This document shows, piece by piece, positions 28,820 through 38,375 of a DNA stretch of 64,000 nt (position 1 is the first letter of the stretch; each line of letters begins with the position of its first letter). The DNA lies in assembly GCA_030035585.1 (NCBI GenBank), contig CM057476.1:25652501-25716500 (forward strand), written 5' to 3'. The notes beneath the pieces are model-generated. The model saw only the letters and a program-made list of their open reading frames with translations, ran no database searches and was not told where the DNA came from. Made by a program: the position numbers and the translations under genes. Origin of the DNA: Dugong dugon. Lineage: Eukaryota > Chordata > Mammalia > Sirenia > Dugongidae.

Positions 28820-29160
28820 GTTCATCTTAAGGGTGTGGCTCTGAGGTGGCAAAATGTCAAACAAAGGATAATCTTCATAAGCTCCTTGAAAATCAATGTG
28901 TTGGCTCTGCCCCAGCAACTCCTCCCAGTGGTTTCTGTTTATTGTGCACGGCTCAAAACGGCCCTCGTGGAGGCCAAGGCAGAGATGCATTCGTACTGAA
29001 TTCTCAGCATAGCTGTGTGTTCATTACCACTACACCCACCTCGGGCTCAATTTCCCTATATGTGCAAAGAACAAGGTGAATGCAACAGACTAGGAGGTTG
29101 CCTCCAGCACTGACCTGTTGGGAAGCTGTGGTTCCATACATGTGGATTTGAGCTCATAGG
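28820..29160. other. Single-copy stretch, no gene seen
   Basis: No repeat or exon recognised. Confidence 0.3.
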
Positions 29161-29164
29161 AAAT

Positions 29165-29385
29165 TCATGTCAAGGCTAGGGTTAGGGAGACAGGCAGACC
29201 TTGGTTCAAATCCCAGCTCTGCCACCTAATACCTGTGTGACTTTGGCAATGACTTCACCTCTCTGAGACTCAGATACCTTGTCTCTCATCTGAGATTCAT
29301 ATCAGTGACTTCCTCACAGGGTGGTTGGAGCACAGGGCTTGGCACAGAGGGAATATTTGATGAATGTGGGCAGTCCATTCACTAA
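29165..29385 (+). repeat. MIR, near full-length
   Basis: 'gagacaggcagaccttggttcaaatcccagctctgccacctaatacctgtgtgactttggcaatgacttcacctctctgagactcag' through the 3' part 'ggcttggcacagagggaatatttgatgaatg'. Confidence 0.9.
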
Positions 29386-29389
29386 TATC

Positions 29390-29552
29390 TTGTTTGGCTT
29401 CATCTGGCACCACCTTCCTTCTGAACAGCCTTGCTCCAGCCAATTAAAGTGCCTGCATGGCCTTACATATGCCAGGCGTGCCCCTGTCTCAGGGCCTTTG
29501 CACGTGCTGGCCCTTTCTGCCTGGACCACACTGCCCAGATGTATCTCCATGG
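29390..29552 (+). repeat. L2 fragment
   Basis: 'caggcgtgcccctgtctcagggcctttgcacgtgctggccctttctgcctggaccacactgcccagat' is the characteristic L2 3' block. Confidence 0.88.
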
Positions 29553-29960
29553 TCATGATTGTTATTGTTGTTAGTTGCCACTGAGGTGGCTCTGACTCAT
29601 GGTAATCCCATGTACAACAGGATGAAATGTTGCCTGGTCCTGTGCCATTTTCTTGATCGTTGGTATGCTCCAGTCCACTGTTGTGGTCACTGTGTATTTT
29701 GAGTGTCTTCCAGCCTAGGGGGCTATTCTACCAGCACTATATTGGACAATGTTCTATTGTGATCCATAGGGTTTTCATTGGCTAATTTTTGGAAGTAGAT
29801 TGCCAGGCCCTTCTTCCTCATCTGTCTTAGTCTAGATGCTCTGCTGAGACCTGTCCACCATTGGTGACCCTGCTGGTATTTGAAATACCAGTGGCATAGC
29901 TTCCCGCATCACAGCAACATGCAAGCTACCACAGTACAACAAATAGACAGACAGATGGTG
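29553..29960 (-). mobile_element. RTE-tailed composite SINE-like element (antisense)
   Basis: From left: RTE-like tail 'gttgttagttgccactgaggtggctctgactcatgg...atgtacaacaggatgaaatg', then 'gatccatagggttttcattggc', body 'ggaagtagattgccaggcccttcttcc' and 'catctgtcttagtctagatgctctgctg'. The head contains a 19-nt palindrome CTGGTATTTGAAATACCAG (29873-29891) and 'caagctaccacagtacaacaaatagacagacagatggtgg'. Same architecture as 15946-16428. Confidence 0.78.
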
Positions 29961-30220
29961 GATGGTGTACAGTAGATGCTCCATAAAAAATGCCTGAACA
30001 AGTCGTGAGATGAAGGCCCTCCTTGAGGCCACCCAGATCATACCCACAGACCTGGGGGAACACGCAGCTCCTCCCCTGCACACCCTAAAATCCTCATTAG
30101 AGTGGCTCCCAGCAGCCCCTGGTGGGGAGAGGATGTCAGCTGGGGAGCTGCCAGTCGTTTGCCCTGGCCACCCAGCCAGGCCCATGGCTCCTGGTTGAGG
30201 CCAGCTCTGCAAGTACGGCA
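29961..30220. other. Single-copy stretch, no gene seen
   Basis: The first bases ('acagtagatgctccataaaaaatgcctgaac') look like an L2/MIR 3' tail. The rest is unrecognised. Confidence 0.35.
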
Positions 30221-30221
30221 A

Positions 30222-30540
30222 TATGGTCAGAGCAGACCAATGTCCCCTTTCTCGAGTTGCCCGTGCTGGCCACTAACTTAATTAATCTTGAACGATTGGC
30301 CACAGGCTCATTTCCTTAAAAGTTATGTTACCTTTAATTATCTCCAACAGAATGTAATGCAGGCTCCTGATTCTCCCTTTTCAGATCATCAGAGCACACG
30401 CGAACATCGCAGCAGAGATAATTGAGTATCTTCCTTAAACCAACAGGCTGGAAAGAGGCAATCTGGCCTCCCCTGGGCTGAGCAGGCCTCCAAAGTGGAC
30501 CCATGAGCCAGTTCAAAGGCTCCATTCACCCAAACTGTCA
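30222..30540. promoter_or_regulatory. Candidate conserved noncoding block (TAAT-rich)
   Basis: The sequence holds CACTAACTTAATTAATC, GAACGATTGGCC, ACCTTTAATTATCTCC, CACACGCGAACATCGC and GAGATAATTGAG. These are homeodomain-like cores and preserved CpGs in single-copy sequence. No repeat recognised. Confidence 0.45.
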
Positions 30541-30599
30541 CCTGCCATGGGTTTGTCATGTGTCTGATGTTTCACCATCTGGTACATCTTTGGGTTGAG

Positions 30600-31010
30600 A
30601 GGCACTGGGGTGGAGAGCAAAGGTTCTGGAGCTGCACAACCTGGGTTCAATACCAGCTGGGTCACTATTGAGCTGTGTGATACGGGGCAAGTTGCTTAAC
30701 CTCTCTGTGCCTTGGTTTTCTCATATATAAAATGGAAGCACTATTCATACCTGGGTGGTGCAAGCGGTTAATGTGCTCAGCTTCTGGGAAGTTTGAGTCT
30801 ACCCAGGGGCACCTTGGAAGAACCTGATCATCTACTTCCAAAAAATATCAGCCATTGAAAATCTCATGAAGCATAGTTCCACTGTGACACACATGGGGTT
30901 GCCATGAGTCAGAGTTGACTTGGTGGCAACTGGTTTTTATTCATATCTCATGGGGTTATTGTATGCAGAATAGTATCTGGTACATAGTAGGTACTGGCTC
31001 AGTATGGCTA
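30600..31010 (+). repeat. MIR with nested SINE
   Basis: 'tggagagcaaaggttctggagctgcacaacctgggttcaataccagctgggtcactattgagctgtgtgatacggggcaagttgcttaacctctctgtgccttggttttctc' is a long MIR 5'-to-core segment. It resumes after the SINE with 'tctcatggggttattgtatgcag...ctggtacatagtaggtactggctc'. Confidence 0.92.
30750..30945 (+). mobile_element. AfroSINE nested in MIR
   Basis: Head 'cctgggtggtgcaagcggttaatgtgctcag' (part of the anticodon region deleted), body 'accttggaagaacctgatcatctacttcc', tail 'catggggttgccatgagtcagagttgacttggtggcaactgg'. The imperfect flanking words CTATTCATAC and TTATTCATAT are consistent with a target duplication. Confidence 0.92.
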
Positions 31011-31214
31011 CTCTTTACTATCAAAGGTCCTTTTGGGGAACCATGGGCAGGGTGGGGAGCGGGGTTCATGGAGGATGAGTGTGGACTCTATCCACTTTGG
31101 GGATTCCATTTTCAAGTTAACCTCTTTGCCCATAGGGCCGACGCTCCTGGAACTGGGTGAAACCAATTATGGCTACAGAGAAATGCAAGGAATTCAGGGG
31201 ACAGACACTCTGAC

Positions 31215-31335
31215 CTGGAATGGCAGAGCAGCAGCATGGGTCCCATTTGGTCCAACCTCCTTGTTTTCAAATGGGGAAATTGAGTCCCAGAGCAGGGAAA
31301 TAACTGCCCAAGTTGCCACAGGGAGATGGTGGTAA
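31215..31335 (-). repeat. MIR-class fragment (antisense)
   Basis: 'ggtccaacctccttgttttcaaatggggaaattgagtcccagagcagggaaataactgcccaagttgccacag' is antisense MIR/MIR3-like. Confidence 0.7.
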
Positions 31336-31374
31336 ACTCCGCGGAAACCCGAGGCTTGGAGAGGATATTGTCAT

Positions 31375-31565
31375 TATAAAGAAGGTGCACTGATTGAGCA
31401 CTTGCTGTGTGCCAAGCATCCCTTTGCACTGTTTCATTTAATCCTCACCAGGGCCCTGTGAAGGAAGTCTGATTATTGTACCGATTTTTCGGATGAGGAA
31501 ACTGAGTCTCAGGAGGGCTGAGCAGGTCGTTTGGCCTGCAAGTGTGGAATCTGGATGTGAAGCAA
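31375..31565 (-). repeat. MIR (antisense)
   Basis: 'gcactgattgagcacttgctgtgtgccaagcatccctttgcactgtttcatttaatcctcaccagggccctgtgaagg' through 'ggatgaggaaactgagtctcagg'. Confidence 0.88.
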
Positions 31566-32270
31566 GGTGTGTCCAGCCGGGAGCTTGTATTCATATCCAC
31601 TTGGCTCTGCAGTGGGGGCTGGGAGCCATGGGGTGAAGCCGTAACCCCTTGTGCAACTCAACCAGAGACACTTTGATTCTCTCAGTTTAATATATTGGGG
31701 CTCCCGATATGGGGAACCATGGCTGCTAGGGAGGCAACCTCACCCTGAGCAGGACACCATCTCCTCCAAGAAGAATGGTGTTCCCAGCAGCCCTCGGCAG
31801 CCCCTCCTGACAAGGAGCAAACCAGAGAAGCTCTACTCCCCACTTGTGGGGGCTGTCGGCCCTCATTTCTGCCTTGGGACTGACCAGTCCAGGTTTCCTC
31901 CTACCTCAGGTTGCATCCCCCACCCCTTGCTGCCCAGTCCGTCCCAGAAGCCTCAGGTGACAGCAGCCATGACTTCAAAGAGTGAGACTTGTGCCCCTCG
32001 TCAGCTTCATAGTGAAGGGTTTCCCCACTTCCTACTGAGCTCTCTGTCCCACAACACTTACCGCCCAAAGTCAGGGTTCTGGCAGCACTGGGGCCCTTAA
32101 GGACAATAGATGTCCCCTCCACCGTTAGGCCTCCGAGCAGGATGCTGGGTGAGGGTTGGCATGGAGGGGGCTGTCCCCAAAGACAGTATTGAGGTTAAGG
32201 AGGAAAACTGTCTCACTGGGTCACTCGACAGAAGCCTCAAGAGGGCTGGCAAGGCCCAAGTGATCTGTCT
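31566..32270. other. Single-copy stretch, no gene established
   Basis: The 149-codon plus-strand frame (31651-32100) has no recognisable domain. No repeat is seen in most of this block. Confidence 0.3.
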
Positions 32271-32274
32271 TGAT

Positions 32275-32370
32275 TCTCACGATACCGGATACTCCAGCTC
32301 CTGGCACAGTGCCCGGTGCACAGTAGGCCTGCATGAAGCGTTTGTTGAATGACTGAATGAAAGTCTATAG
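32275..32370 (+). repeat. L2 3' end
   Basis: 'agctcctggcacagtgcccggtgcacagtaggcctgcatgaagcgtttgttgaatgactgaatgaaag' is the terminal L2 block. Confidence 0.85.
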
Positions 32371-32536
32371 GCCTGGGTATGTGTATGAATGTGTCCATGG
32401 ACCCAAGCAGGTCAATGTGGTTGCGCACAGGCACGCAGCACAGACACACATGTGGGCTGGTGGTGTGAACAGGCCTGGCTGGGCACGCTGGTCAACACTC
32501 ATTCTCCCATGAATTTGCGCCTGCTTGTGCAAATAT

Positions 32537-32740
32537 TAGGCGCGCCTGGGTGGAGCAACAGTTATGTGCTTGCTGCTAACTGAAAGGTTGGTGGTTCGAG
32601 CCCATCCAGAGATGCCTCGGAAGAAAGACCTGGAGCTCTACTTCCAAAAAGTCAGCCATTGAAAACCCTATGGAGCACTGTTTTACTCTGACCCATATAG
32701 GGTCGCCATGAGTCCAAACTGACTTGACAGCAAATGGCTT
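32537..32740 (+). mobile_element. AfroSINE
   Basis: Head 'gcgcctgggtggagcaacagttatgtgcttgctgctaac', B box 'ggtggttcgagcccatcc' (very close to tRNA-Asn), body and tail 'tagggtcgccatgagtccaaactgacttgacagcaaatgg'. The flanks share TTGTGCA(A/T)AT. Confidence 0.93.
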
Positions 32741-32864
32741 TTGTGCATATGTACACAGTCCCTCATGAGGCCAAGGGAAGTAGCCCCCAGTTGGGCCTGA
32801 GCTGGTGAGTGTCACCCAGAGGGGTCAGTGGAAGTGCTGGGGGACTGGACATTAGGGGTGCACC

Positions 32865-33055
32865 GATCTGAATTGGACTTCCAGCTCTGTGATCTCCATC
32901 CTGTGACTTACCCTCTTTGAGCCTCTGTTTTTACCTCTGTAACATGAGCATGATCTCTGGACTGTCCATGTGGGGATGTTGGGAAGATAATATATGTAAA
33001 ATACTTCACCCAGCGCCTGACACACAGTAAGCACTCAATAAATAGATGTTAAAAT
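32865..33055 (+). repeat. MIR
   Basis: 'gacttccagctctgtgatctccatcctgtgacttaccctctttgagcctctgtttttacctctgtaacatgagcatgatc...cagcgcctgacacacagtaagcactcaataaatag'. Confidence 0.88.
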
Positions 33056-33144
33056 AAGACCTCTGCAACACTGGAGTTTGGGCACTGGCATGCCTCGGGG
33101 GCCCCTGAAGACCCCAGGGTAGAGGCTGAATTTTCAAGTCTGCC

Positions 33145-33945
33145 CAGTTCATTCATTTTCTCATCCATTCAACAAACAGTAAGAAGGACTCCATATGGAG
33201 CCAGCACTGCTGGGTCCTGGGTGGGGGCAGCGAGGAAGAGGACTTGTTCCCGAACTCATGTCTCTCCTGGTCTTGTGGGGGAGACAGACATGAATGAAGT
33301 TACTGCATAAAAATAACTCCAACTACCCAAGAGGGGTGTCTGTGGGAGATTGACAGTACCTAACGGGATAAGTGAGGAGCCCTGGAGGTGTAGTGGTTAA
33401 GCACTCAGCTATTAACTGAAAGGTTGGAGGTTCAAGTCCACCCAGAAGCACCTTGGAGGAAAGGCTTGGTGATCTACTTGTGAAAAATCAACCACTGAAA
33501 ACCCTAGGGAGCACAGTTCCAACCTGACACACGTGGGGCTGCCTTGAGTCTGAGATGGTTAGATGGGAAATTTTTTTTTTTAGTGAGGATGCAGGGAAGA
33601 GGTCAGAAAGCAGAGGAAGGACGTCCCTGAGGAAGTAGCACTCGACCTGGGGTCTGAAGGATAAATTAGATGTAAGTAGGTGAAGAGGGGAGCGAAAAGC
33701 ATTGCAGTTAGCGGGAACAGCATGTGCCAAGGCCCTGTGGTGAGCAGGAGCCTACGAAGTATGAGCCCTGAGAGGAGGAAGACAGTGTGGCTGGAGGACT
33801 AGGAGGGAGAGGCAGTGTGGGTAAGGCAGGGGCTGGTGCATGTGGCCTTTATTCTGAGATCCCAGAAACCATGAAAGGTTTAAAGATGGATGTGACCAGC
33901 TCACATCTGGGTGTTTTAACACTGCCTCTGGCTTCTCCAAACCCA
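33145..33945 (-). repeat. L2 LINE fragment (antisense) with nested SINE
   Basis: 'cattttctcatccattcaacaaacag...ggagacagacatgaatgaag' then, after the SINE, 'tccctgaggaagtagcactcgacctggggtctgaagg', 'gcgggaacagcatgtgccaaggccctgtggtgagcagg' and 'cctttattctgag' to 'ggatgtgaccagctcacatctg'. A long, well-ordered copy. Confidence 0.9.
33379..33591 (+). mobile_element. AfroSINE nested in L2
   Basis: Head 'gccctggaggtgtagtggttaagcactcagctattaac', body 'cttggaggaaaggcttggtgatctacttg', tail 'acgtggggctgccttgagtctgag' then a T-run. The 8-bp duplication AGTGAGGA lies at 33371-33378 and 33592-33599. Confidence 0.92.
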
Positions 33946-34079
33946 GAGTGGACAGTGGTCTCAGGTTGGGGTCACACACAGCTGATCCTTCTCTGCCCAG
34001 GGCCCACCAGGGAAAGCAGCTGCCTGCACAGACCGTCGGGAGGCAGAGAGCCTGGACCCTCCTCCCCGTGAGCTGGTGG

Positions 34080-34235
34080 GCTCATTTACATGATCCTGGC
34101 TTAATTCTCCCAGGGTATGCAAATGTATGCAAACCGCAATCCAGGAGAGGCAAAAATAGCAGGGCGCATTAGCATCCCCCACAGGAATATTGTTTTATGC
34201 AAATGACGTGCTGGAGGCCTGCTAAGTGGGAGGAA
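34080..34235. promoter_or_regulatory. Candidate enhancer: clustered POU octamers
   Basis: Two exact octamers ATGCAAAT lie at 34117-34124 and 34197-34204, with a one-mismatch copy ATGCAAAC at 34127-34134. GCTTAATTC, GCGCATTAGC and AAATGACGTGC (CRE-like TGACGT) also occur within 150 bp of single-copy sequence. Octamers bind POU factors (established). Activity here is inferred. Confidence 0.5.
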
Positions 34236-34239
34236 ATGG

Positions 34240-34410
34240 AAGAGGCCGGCAGGGGATCCTTGGGTCCACCCTCCTGGCCTTTGTCCTGGGGCCCTAGTCA
34301 AGCCCTGGCTGGGGGCTGGGGCTCTTGGGTGGGGTTGGGTTGTGGGTAGAGGCCCAGGGGCTAGGTAGGGGTTCTGGGTGGGCAGACTCCTGCCCTGGCC
34401 TCCATTCTCT
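34240..34410. other. GC-rich single-copy stretch
   Basis: G-rich on the + strand, with no recognised feature. Confidence 0.3.
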
Positions 34411-35240
34411 GACTGTCTTGTCTTCCTTCCTCCCTTCCCTCTGCTCCTCAGTCTCCCCCGCCTCCATATTTCTACCTTCCTCTGAGCTCCTCTGATCCTT
34501 TTCTCCTCAGCCTCCTTCCAGCCGTCCCTGCTCTGTCCTGTCCCTGCCTCCACCTGACCTTCCTGCCCTTCTCCCCTCAGGACTCGCCTGCTGTCCTACT
34601 GCCTGTCCCTCACAGAGGAGCTGTCTCACCCTGGGCCTCTGTCCACACTCTCTGCACCTCTCTCTGAGGCTCTGCCTGTCTCTGTGGCGCCTGCCTGCTT
34701 GTCTCCGCCCCTCTCTGTGTCCCTGTCTGTGTCACTTCTGTGTATCTCTCTGGACCCTGCCTCAGTCTCTTAGCTTCTCCTTCTTTTTCCCTCGTTATGA
34801 GGCTCTCCTTGCCTTATCTTTCTGGCTGTGTTGGTTCCCCTCTGTTCTGTTTGGTTTGGTTTTAATTTGGTTTTCTGCCTCTCTCTATATACTCTGGAAA
34901 CCCTGGTGGTGTAGTGGTTAAGACTTTGGCTGCTAACCACAAGGTCGGCTGTTCAAATCTACCAGGCACTCCTCGGAAACCCTATGGGGCAGTTCTACTC
35001 TGTCCTATAGGGCCACTATGAGTCTGAATTGACTCGACGGCAATGGGCTTTTTTTAATAAATATATTCTATGTCTCTGTCTTTCCGTCTCTCTTGTTCTC
35101 TTTCTGCCACTGTCTCTACTGCTTCTTTCTGTCTTTATCTTTCATTATTGTTCTGTTTTTTGCTCTGTAGTCTTTGATCCAGGCCTCCCTCCTTGCTTCT
35201 CCCCTACTTCCCCTCCCTTCAGGGGGTCCTGAAGACCACC
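34410..35240. repeat. Pyrimidine-rich (CT) low-complexity tract with nested SINE
   Basis: CTCCTTC, CTGTCTCTG and similar units dominate on both sides of the short AfroSINE at 34897-35056. A 150-codon minus-strand frame starting at 34553 is a translation of this tract. Confidence 0.7.
34897..35056 (+). mobile_element. Short-type AfroSINE
   Basis: Head 'gaaaccctggtggtgtagtggttaagactttggctgctaacc', B box 'ctgttcaaatctaccagg', then 'cactcctcggaaaccctatggggcag' joins the head directly to the late body. Tail 'tagggccactatgagtctgaattgactcgacggcaatggg' then a T-run. The mid-body (agaaagacctggcgatctgc) is absent. Confidence 0.93.
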
Positions 35241-35549
35241 CCTGGACCATGTAGCAGCCTCTTGCTAGATCCTGTGGCTGGGCCTAAGGCTATTGGGCCA
35301 TGTGGGGAGGTGCAGGGACACCCCCACAACTCCAAACTCCAGTGGGCACCAGGATTCCTGACTGCTCCCCACAGGAAGGTGCCCCTTCCAGCCTGGCTGC
35401 CGCTTTTGGAAAGGGGCTGGGCATTCTCCAGGAAGCCTGGGCCAAGCTGGGGTCTGGAGGCCAGAGAGCAGGAGGCCTGCCTGACGTCCTTTATGCAGAC
35501 GCAGGTCCTGGCTCCTGGCGACAGGTACTCCCTTCATGTGTGACCTCTA

Positions 35550-35850
35550 CAAAAGGCTTTCTCTCTCTCTCAGCCTCAGTTTCCATCTCTGTAAAATGGG
35601 TCAATACTGGTGTTCAAGTCTGGGAGTTGTGTAACTAACCTTGCATTGTAAACCCATACCAAACTCGCTGCCATTGAGTCGACTCTGACTCATATCGACC
35701 CTATAAGACAGAGCAGAACTGCCTCATAGAGTTTCCAAGGAGCAGCTGGTGGATTCCAACTGCCAATCTTTTGGTTAGCAGCTATAGCTCGTAACCACTG
35801 GTGTGTATCCAGTAAATATTATTGCTACTGTTGCTATCATCATCATCCCT
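35550..35850 (+). repeat. MIR split by a short-type AfroSINE
   Basis: 'tctctctctcagcctcagtttccatctctgtaaaatgggtcaatactgg' on the left and 'cagtaaatattattgctactgttgc' on the right. Confidence 0.75.
35656..35803 (-). mobile_element. Short-type AfroSINE (antisense) nested in MIR
   Basis: 'ctcgctgccattgagtcgactctgactcatatcgaccctataagacagagcagaactgcc' passes directly to 'gtttccaaggagcagctggtggattccaactgcc' and the head 'cttttggttagcagct'. It shows the same internal junction as the other short copies. Confidence 0.92.
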
Positions 35851-35859
35851 GTATCCTCA

Positions 35860-36005
35860 TTTGAGCTCTTTGTGCCTCAGTTTTTTCATTTGGAAAATGG
35901 GAAGAATATTTTTCATGCCACTGGGCAATCGTGAAGACTGAATGAGACAATAGCAAACCACGGGCTCTGGCGCATAGTAGGTGTTCAATAAATGGTCTTC
36001 GTTTT
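35860..36005 (+). repeat. MIR
   Basis: 'gagctctttgtgcctcagttttttcatttggaaaatgggaagaat...ggctctggcgcatagtaggtgttcaataaatgg'. Confidence 0.88.
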
Positions 36006-36024
36006 CTTCTCTGCTTCTCAGACT

Positions 36025-36105
36025 GTGACTTTGGCAGGGTGAGCCTGCCCTCTCTGGGCCTCAGTGTTTTCATCTGGAAGTGAGAAGGTTGGGATGATGT
36101 CAGGA
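36025..36105 (+). repeat. MIR fragment
   Basis: 'ctttggcagggtgagcctgccctctctgggcctcagtgttttcatctggaagtgagaagg'. Confidence 0.6.
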
Positions 36106-36109
36106 AAGA

Positions 36110-36570
36110 GTGCATGTCCAGTCCTGGTTCTGCCTCCTCCACGGTCTCTTGGCCAACAGCGGAGGGGACTGGGGCTCCTGGGTGGCTGCCAGTTAGCAAC
36201 TCCACAGTGCCATCAAGTGGTCACCCAGCTCACCATGGGTCAGACTTGGGGCCTGGAGTTTGAGGGTGGGGTGTGCCTGACCCCCTCCATGACCTGCCTG
36301 AGCCCCTAGGAAGTATCGAGGGCCTAGAGGGGAAGCAACCTGCCAAAGGCGAGCCCCACACACCTGTCAGTGGAAGGGAACGCCCCACATTCTGGATCCC
36401 TCCCCTGGACCTGCCTCAGACTTGCTGGGTCACCTTGGGTCAGTGTATTTCCCTCTCTTAGCTGTGTTTCCCTCATCACCTAAGAAGGAGTTAGATCAGA
36501 CCTGCACGGAGACCTCTTTGGGCAGCAGTGTCCTCTGTCCCTGTGGCTTATCCAAGACTAAATCACCTTG
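36110..36570. other. Mostly unassigned, with weak MIR-like pieces
   Basis: MIR-like phrases in both orientations ('ggtcacccagctcaccatgggtcag' near 36220; 'gacttgctgggtcaccttgggtcagtgtatttccctctcttagc' near 36420) are too diverged to be certain. No gene seen. Confidence 0.35.
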
Positions 36571-36574
36571 GTAG

Positions 36575-37055
36575 TTCACAATTTTATCAAGCACCTACTC
36601 TGTGCTATATAGTGGCTCCTTGGGTGGTGCAAGTGGTTGGCCATCGGCTGCTAACCTAAAGAACGGTGGTCAAAATCAACTCAGTGGTGCTGTGGAAGAA
36701 AGGCCTGGCGATTTGCTTCCATAAAGATCACAGCCAAGAAAACCCTATGGAGAAAACCTTACCCTATAACACATGGGGCCACCACAAGTTGGAACTGACT
36801 TGGTAGTAACGTGGTGTGTATTTTTGTTTTCTTTTTGTGCGATGTACAGTGTAAACAACAATAACGGTGACAAAGGCAAAAATAATAATAGTTCACCAGA
36901 AGTGAGCGTTCATTCTAAGTCAAGCCCTGCGCTAAGCTTTGGCTCTGCACCAGCTCATTTAATTAACAAGCGGTAGATCCTTCTAGCACTCTCCAGACAT
37001 TGATCATTTGATCCTCACCAAGACCTTGTGAGGTGGGAACTGAACACGAAGCTCA
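36575..37055 (-). repeat. MIR (antisense) with nested SINE
   Basis: 'atcaagcacctactctgtgctatatag' on the left and 'gtgagcgttcattctaagtcaagccctgcgctaagctttggctctgcaccagctcatttaattaac' with 'gatcctcaccaagaccttgtgaggtggg' on the right. Confidence 0.7.
36608..36818 (+). mobile_element. AfroSINE
   Basis: Head 'gtggctccttgggtggtgcaagtggttgg...atcggctgctaacc', body 'ctgtggaagaaaggcctggcgatttgcttccataaagatcacagcc', tail 'catggggccaccacaagttggaactgacttggtagtaac'. Confidence 0.92.
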
Positions 37056-37059
37056 AAGG

Positions 37060-37660
37060 AGAATTGATTTCTTGAGCATCCGCTATGTGCTGGGCCATGT
37101 GATCAGCACCTGGGCTCCAACGGGGAGCAATGCAGATACTGTCGCAGCTGGCATGGGCACACAGTTTAGTCAGGGACACAGACATTAAGCAAAGCATACA
37201 CCAGGGAATGCAAAACTGGGAAACATTGTAAGGGATTCGAGGGATAAGAATGTGGGAGAGTGAGAGGGAAGGGAAAGGAAAGCAGGCTAATCAGGAAGGG
37301 CAATCTGGAGGAGGTGGCGTTTCAGCTCAGGCCTGACAGAGGATTGTTGTGGTTAGTTGCCATAGAGTAGATTCCAACTCATAGAGACCCCATGTGACGC
37401 AGCAGAACTCCCCCATAGTGTTTCCTAGGCTGTAATCTTTACGGGAACATATCTCCAGGTCTTTTCTCCCATGGGTTCAAACTGCCAGTCTTTCGGTTAG
37501 CAGCTGAGTGCTTAACCATTGCGCCACCAGGGCTCCCTGAGGGAGGATTAGGAGCCTGCAAAGAGTGGGGGGAATGTGTGGAGGCCAAGGGAAAGTGCAA
37601 AGTTCCTGTGCTAGGAACAAGCTTGCCCCGCTGAGGAACTGAAAGAGGGCCTATGGCAGT
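37060..37660 (-). repeat. L2 LINE fragment (antisense) with nested SINE
   Basis: 'cttgagcatccgctatgtgctgggccatgtgatcagcacctggg', 'gtcagggacacagacattaagc', 'aatctggaggaggtggcgtttcagctcaggcctgacagagg' then, after the SINE, 'aagggaaagtgcaaagttcctgtgctaggaacaagcttgcc'. Confidence 0.85.
37349..37537 (-). mobile_element. AfroSINE (antisense) nested in L2
   Basis: 'tggttagttgccatagagtagattccaactcatagagacc', 'ctaggctgtaatctttacgggaacatatctccaggtcttttctccc', then the head 'gtctttcggttagcagctgagtgcttaaccattgcgccaccagggctcc'. GAGGATT occurs on both sides. Confidence 0.93.
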
Positions 37661-37707
37661 CCTCAAATCAGGGGCCCCTCCACACCCCACCCCCGCCGAT
37701 TCCAGTG

Positions 37708-37885
37708 GACTCAGAAGTTGATAGCTGGGGTTCTCGGCCTATGAGAAAATCACCTGGGAGTCTTTAAGAAAAGCCTAGGTCTAGATCCTGTCCAGAGCAG
37801 TTACATCAGCCTCTCTGGGACCGGGGCTGGCTGGGTGATTTCTTTAATCTCCTGGTTGAGTCCAATGGGCAGCATGGGGGTGGGG
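37708..37885 (+). mobile_element. MER5-like hAT fragment
   Basis: 'ggggttctcggcctatgagaaaatcacctgggagtctttaagaaaagcctaggtctagatcctgtccagagcagttacatcagcctctctggg' follows the MER5A order (agaatcacctgggaagcttttaaaa...cagagtttctgattcag). Confidence 0.55.
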
Positions 37886-37899
37886 GTGGGGTCCCTCCA

Positions 37900-38165
37900 T
37901 TTCAAGGCGGGGGTCTTGCAAAACTTTCCTGAACCAATGGCTCAGCTGCTGTGCGGGGGAGGAGGGTTCCTTCCGAAGATAACATTTATCCGTAAATTTC
38001 CTCTCTGCGGGAATTTCTCCTCTGCCCAGGGGTCGGTCACAATAGAGCCTGACAAGTTTCTATCTGGAGTCCTAGCTTATCCCACAGACGCTTGAGGAGA
38101 CAAAGGTCCTAATGTGTGATCGTGGGAGCATCCTGGGGGTGATATTTACATTGTAATAACCCCCA
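37900..38165. promoter_or_regulatory. Candidate conserved noncoding block
   Basis: The block contains CGAAGATAACATTTATCCG (GATA-type motif with inverted partner TTATC), CTCTGCGGGAATTTC (NF-kB/RBPJ-like), GGTCGGTCACAATAG, CTAGCTTATCCC and GATCGTGGGAG. It is single-copy with several CpGs. Function inferred. Confidence 0.38.
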
Positions 38166-38375
38166 CAGGAGTCCTTGCGGCACAGTTAAGCGCTCAGCTG
38201 TTAACAGAAGGGTTGGTGGTTCGAACTCACCCAGCAGCTCAACGGGTGAAAGAGCTGGCAATCTGCTCCCATCAAGATTACAGCCTAGAAAACTCTATGG
38301 GGGCAGTTCTGCTCTTCATATGGAGTTGCTGTGAGTCAGAATTGACTCGACAGTACCTAACACCAACACAAACAC
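38166..38375 (+). mobile_element. AfroSINE
   Basis: Head 'ggagtccttgcggcacagttaagcgctcagctgttaac' (the anticodon stem reads like tRNA-Asn GTT), B box 'ggtggttcgaactcaccc', tail 'gagttgctgtgagtcagaattgactcgacagtacctaac'. Confidence 0.93.

Noticed and set aside
31651..32100. 149-codon plus-strand frame
   Set aside because: No recognisable domain and generic composition. Single-copy DNA of this GC content yields such frames by chance.
32537..32610. tRNA-Asn gene
   Set aside because: The B box is nearly perfect, but the acceptor stem is lost and the sequence continues as AfroSINE.
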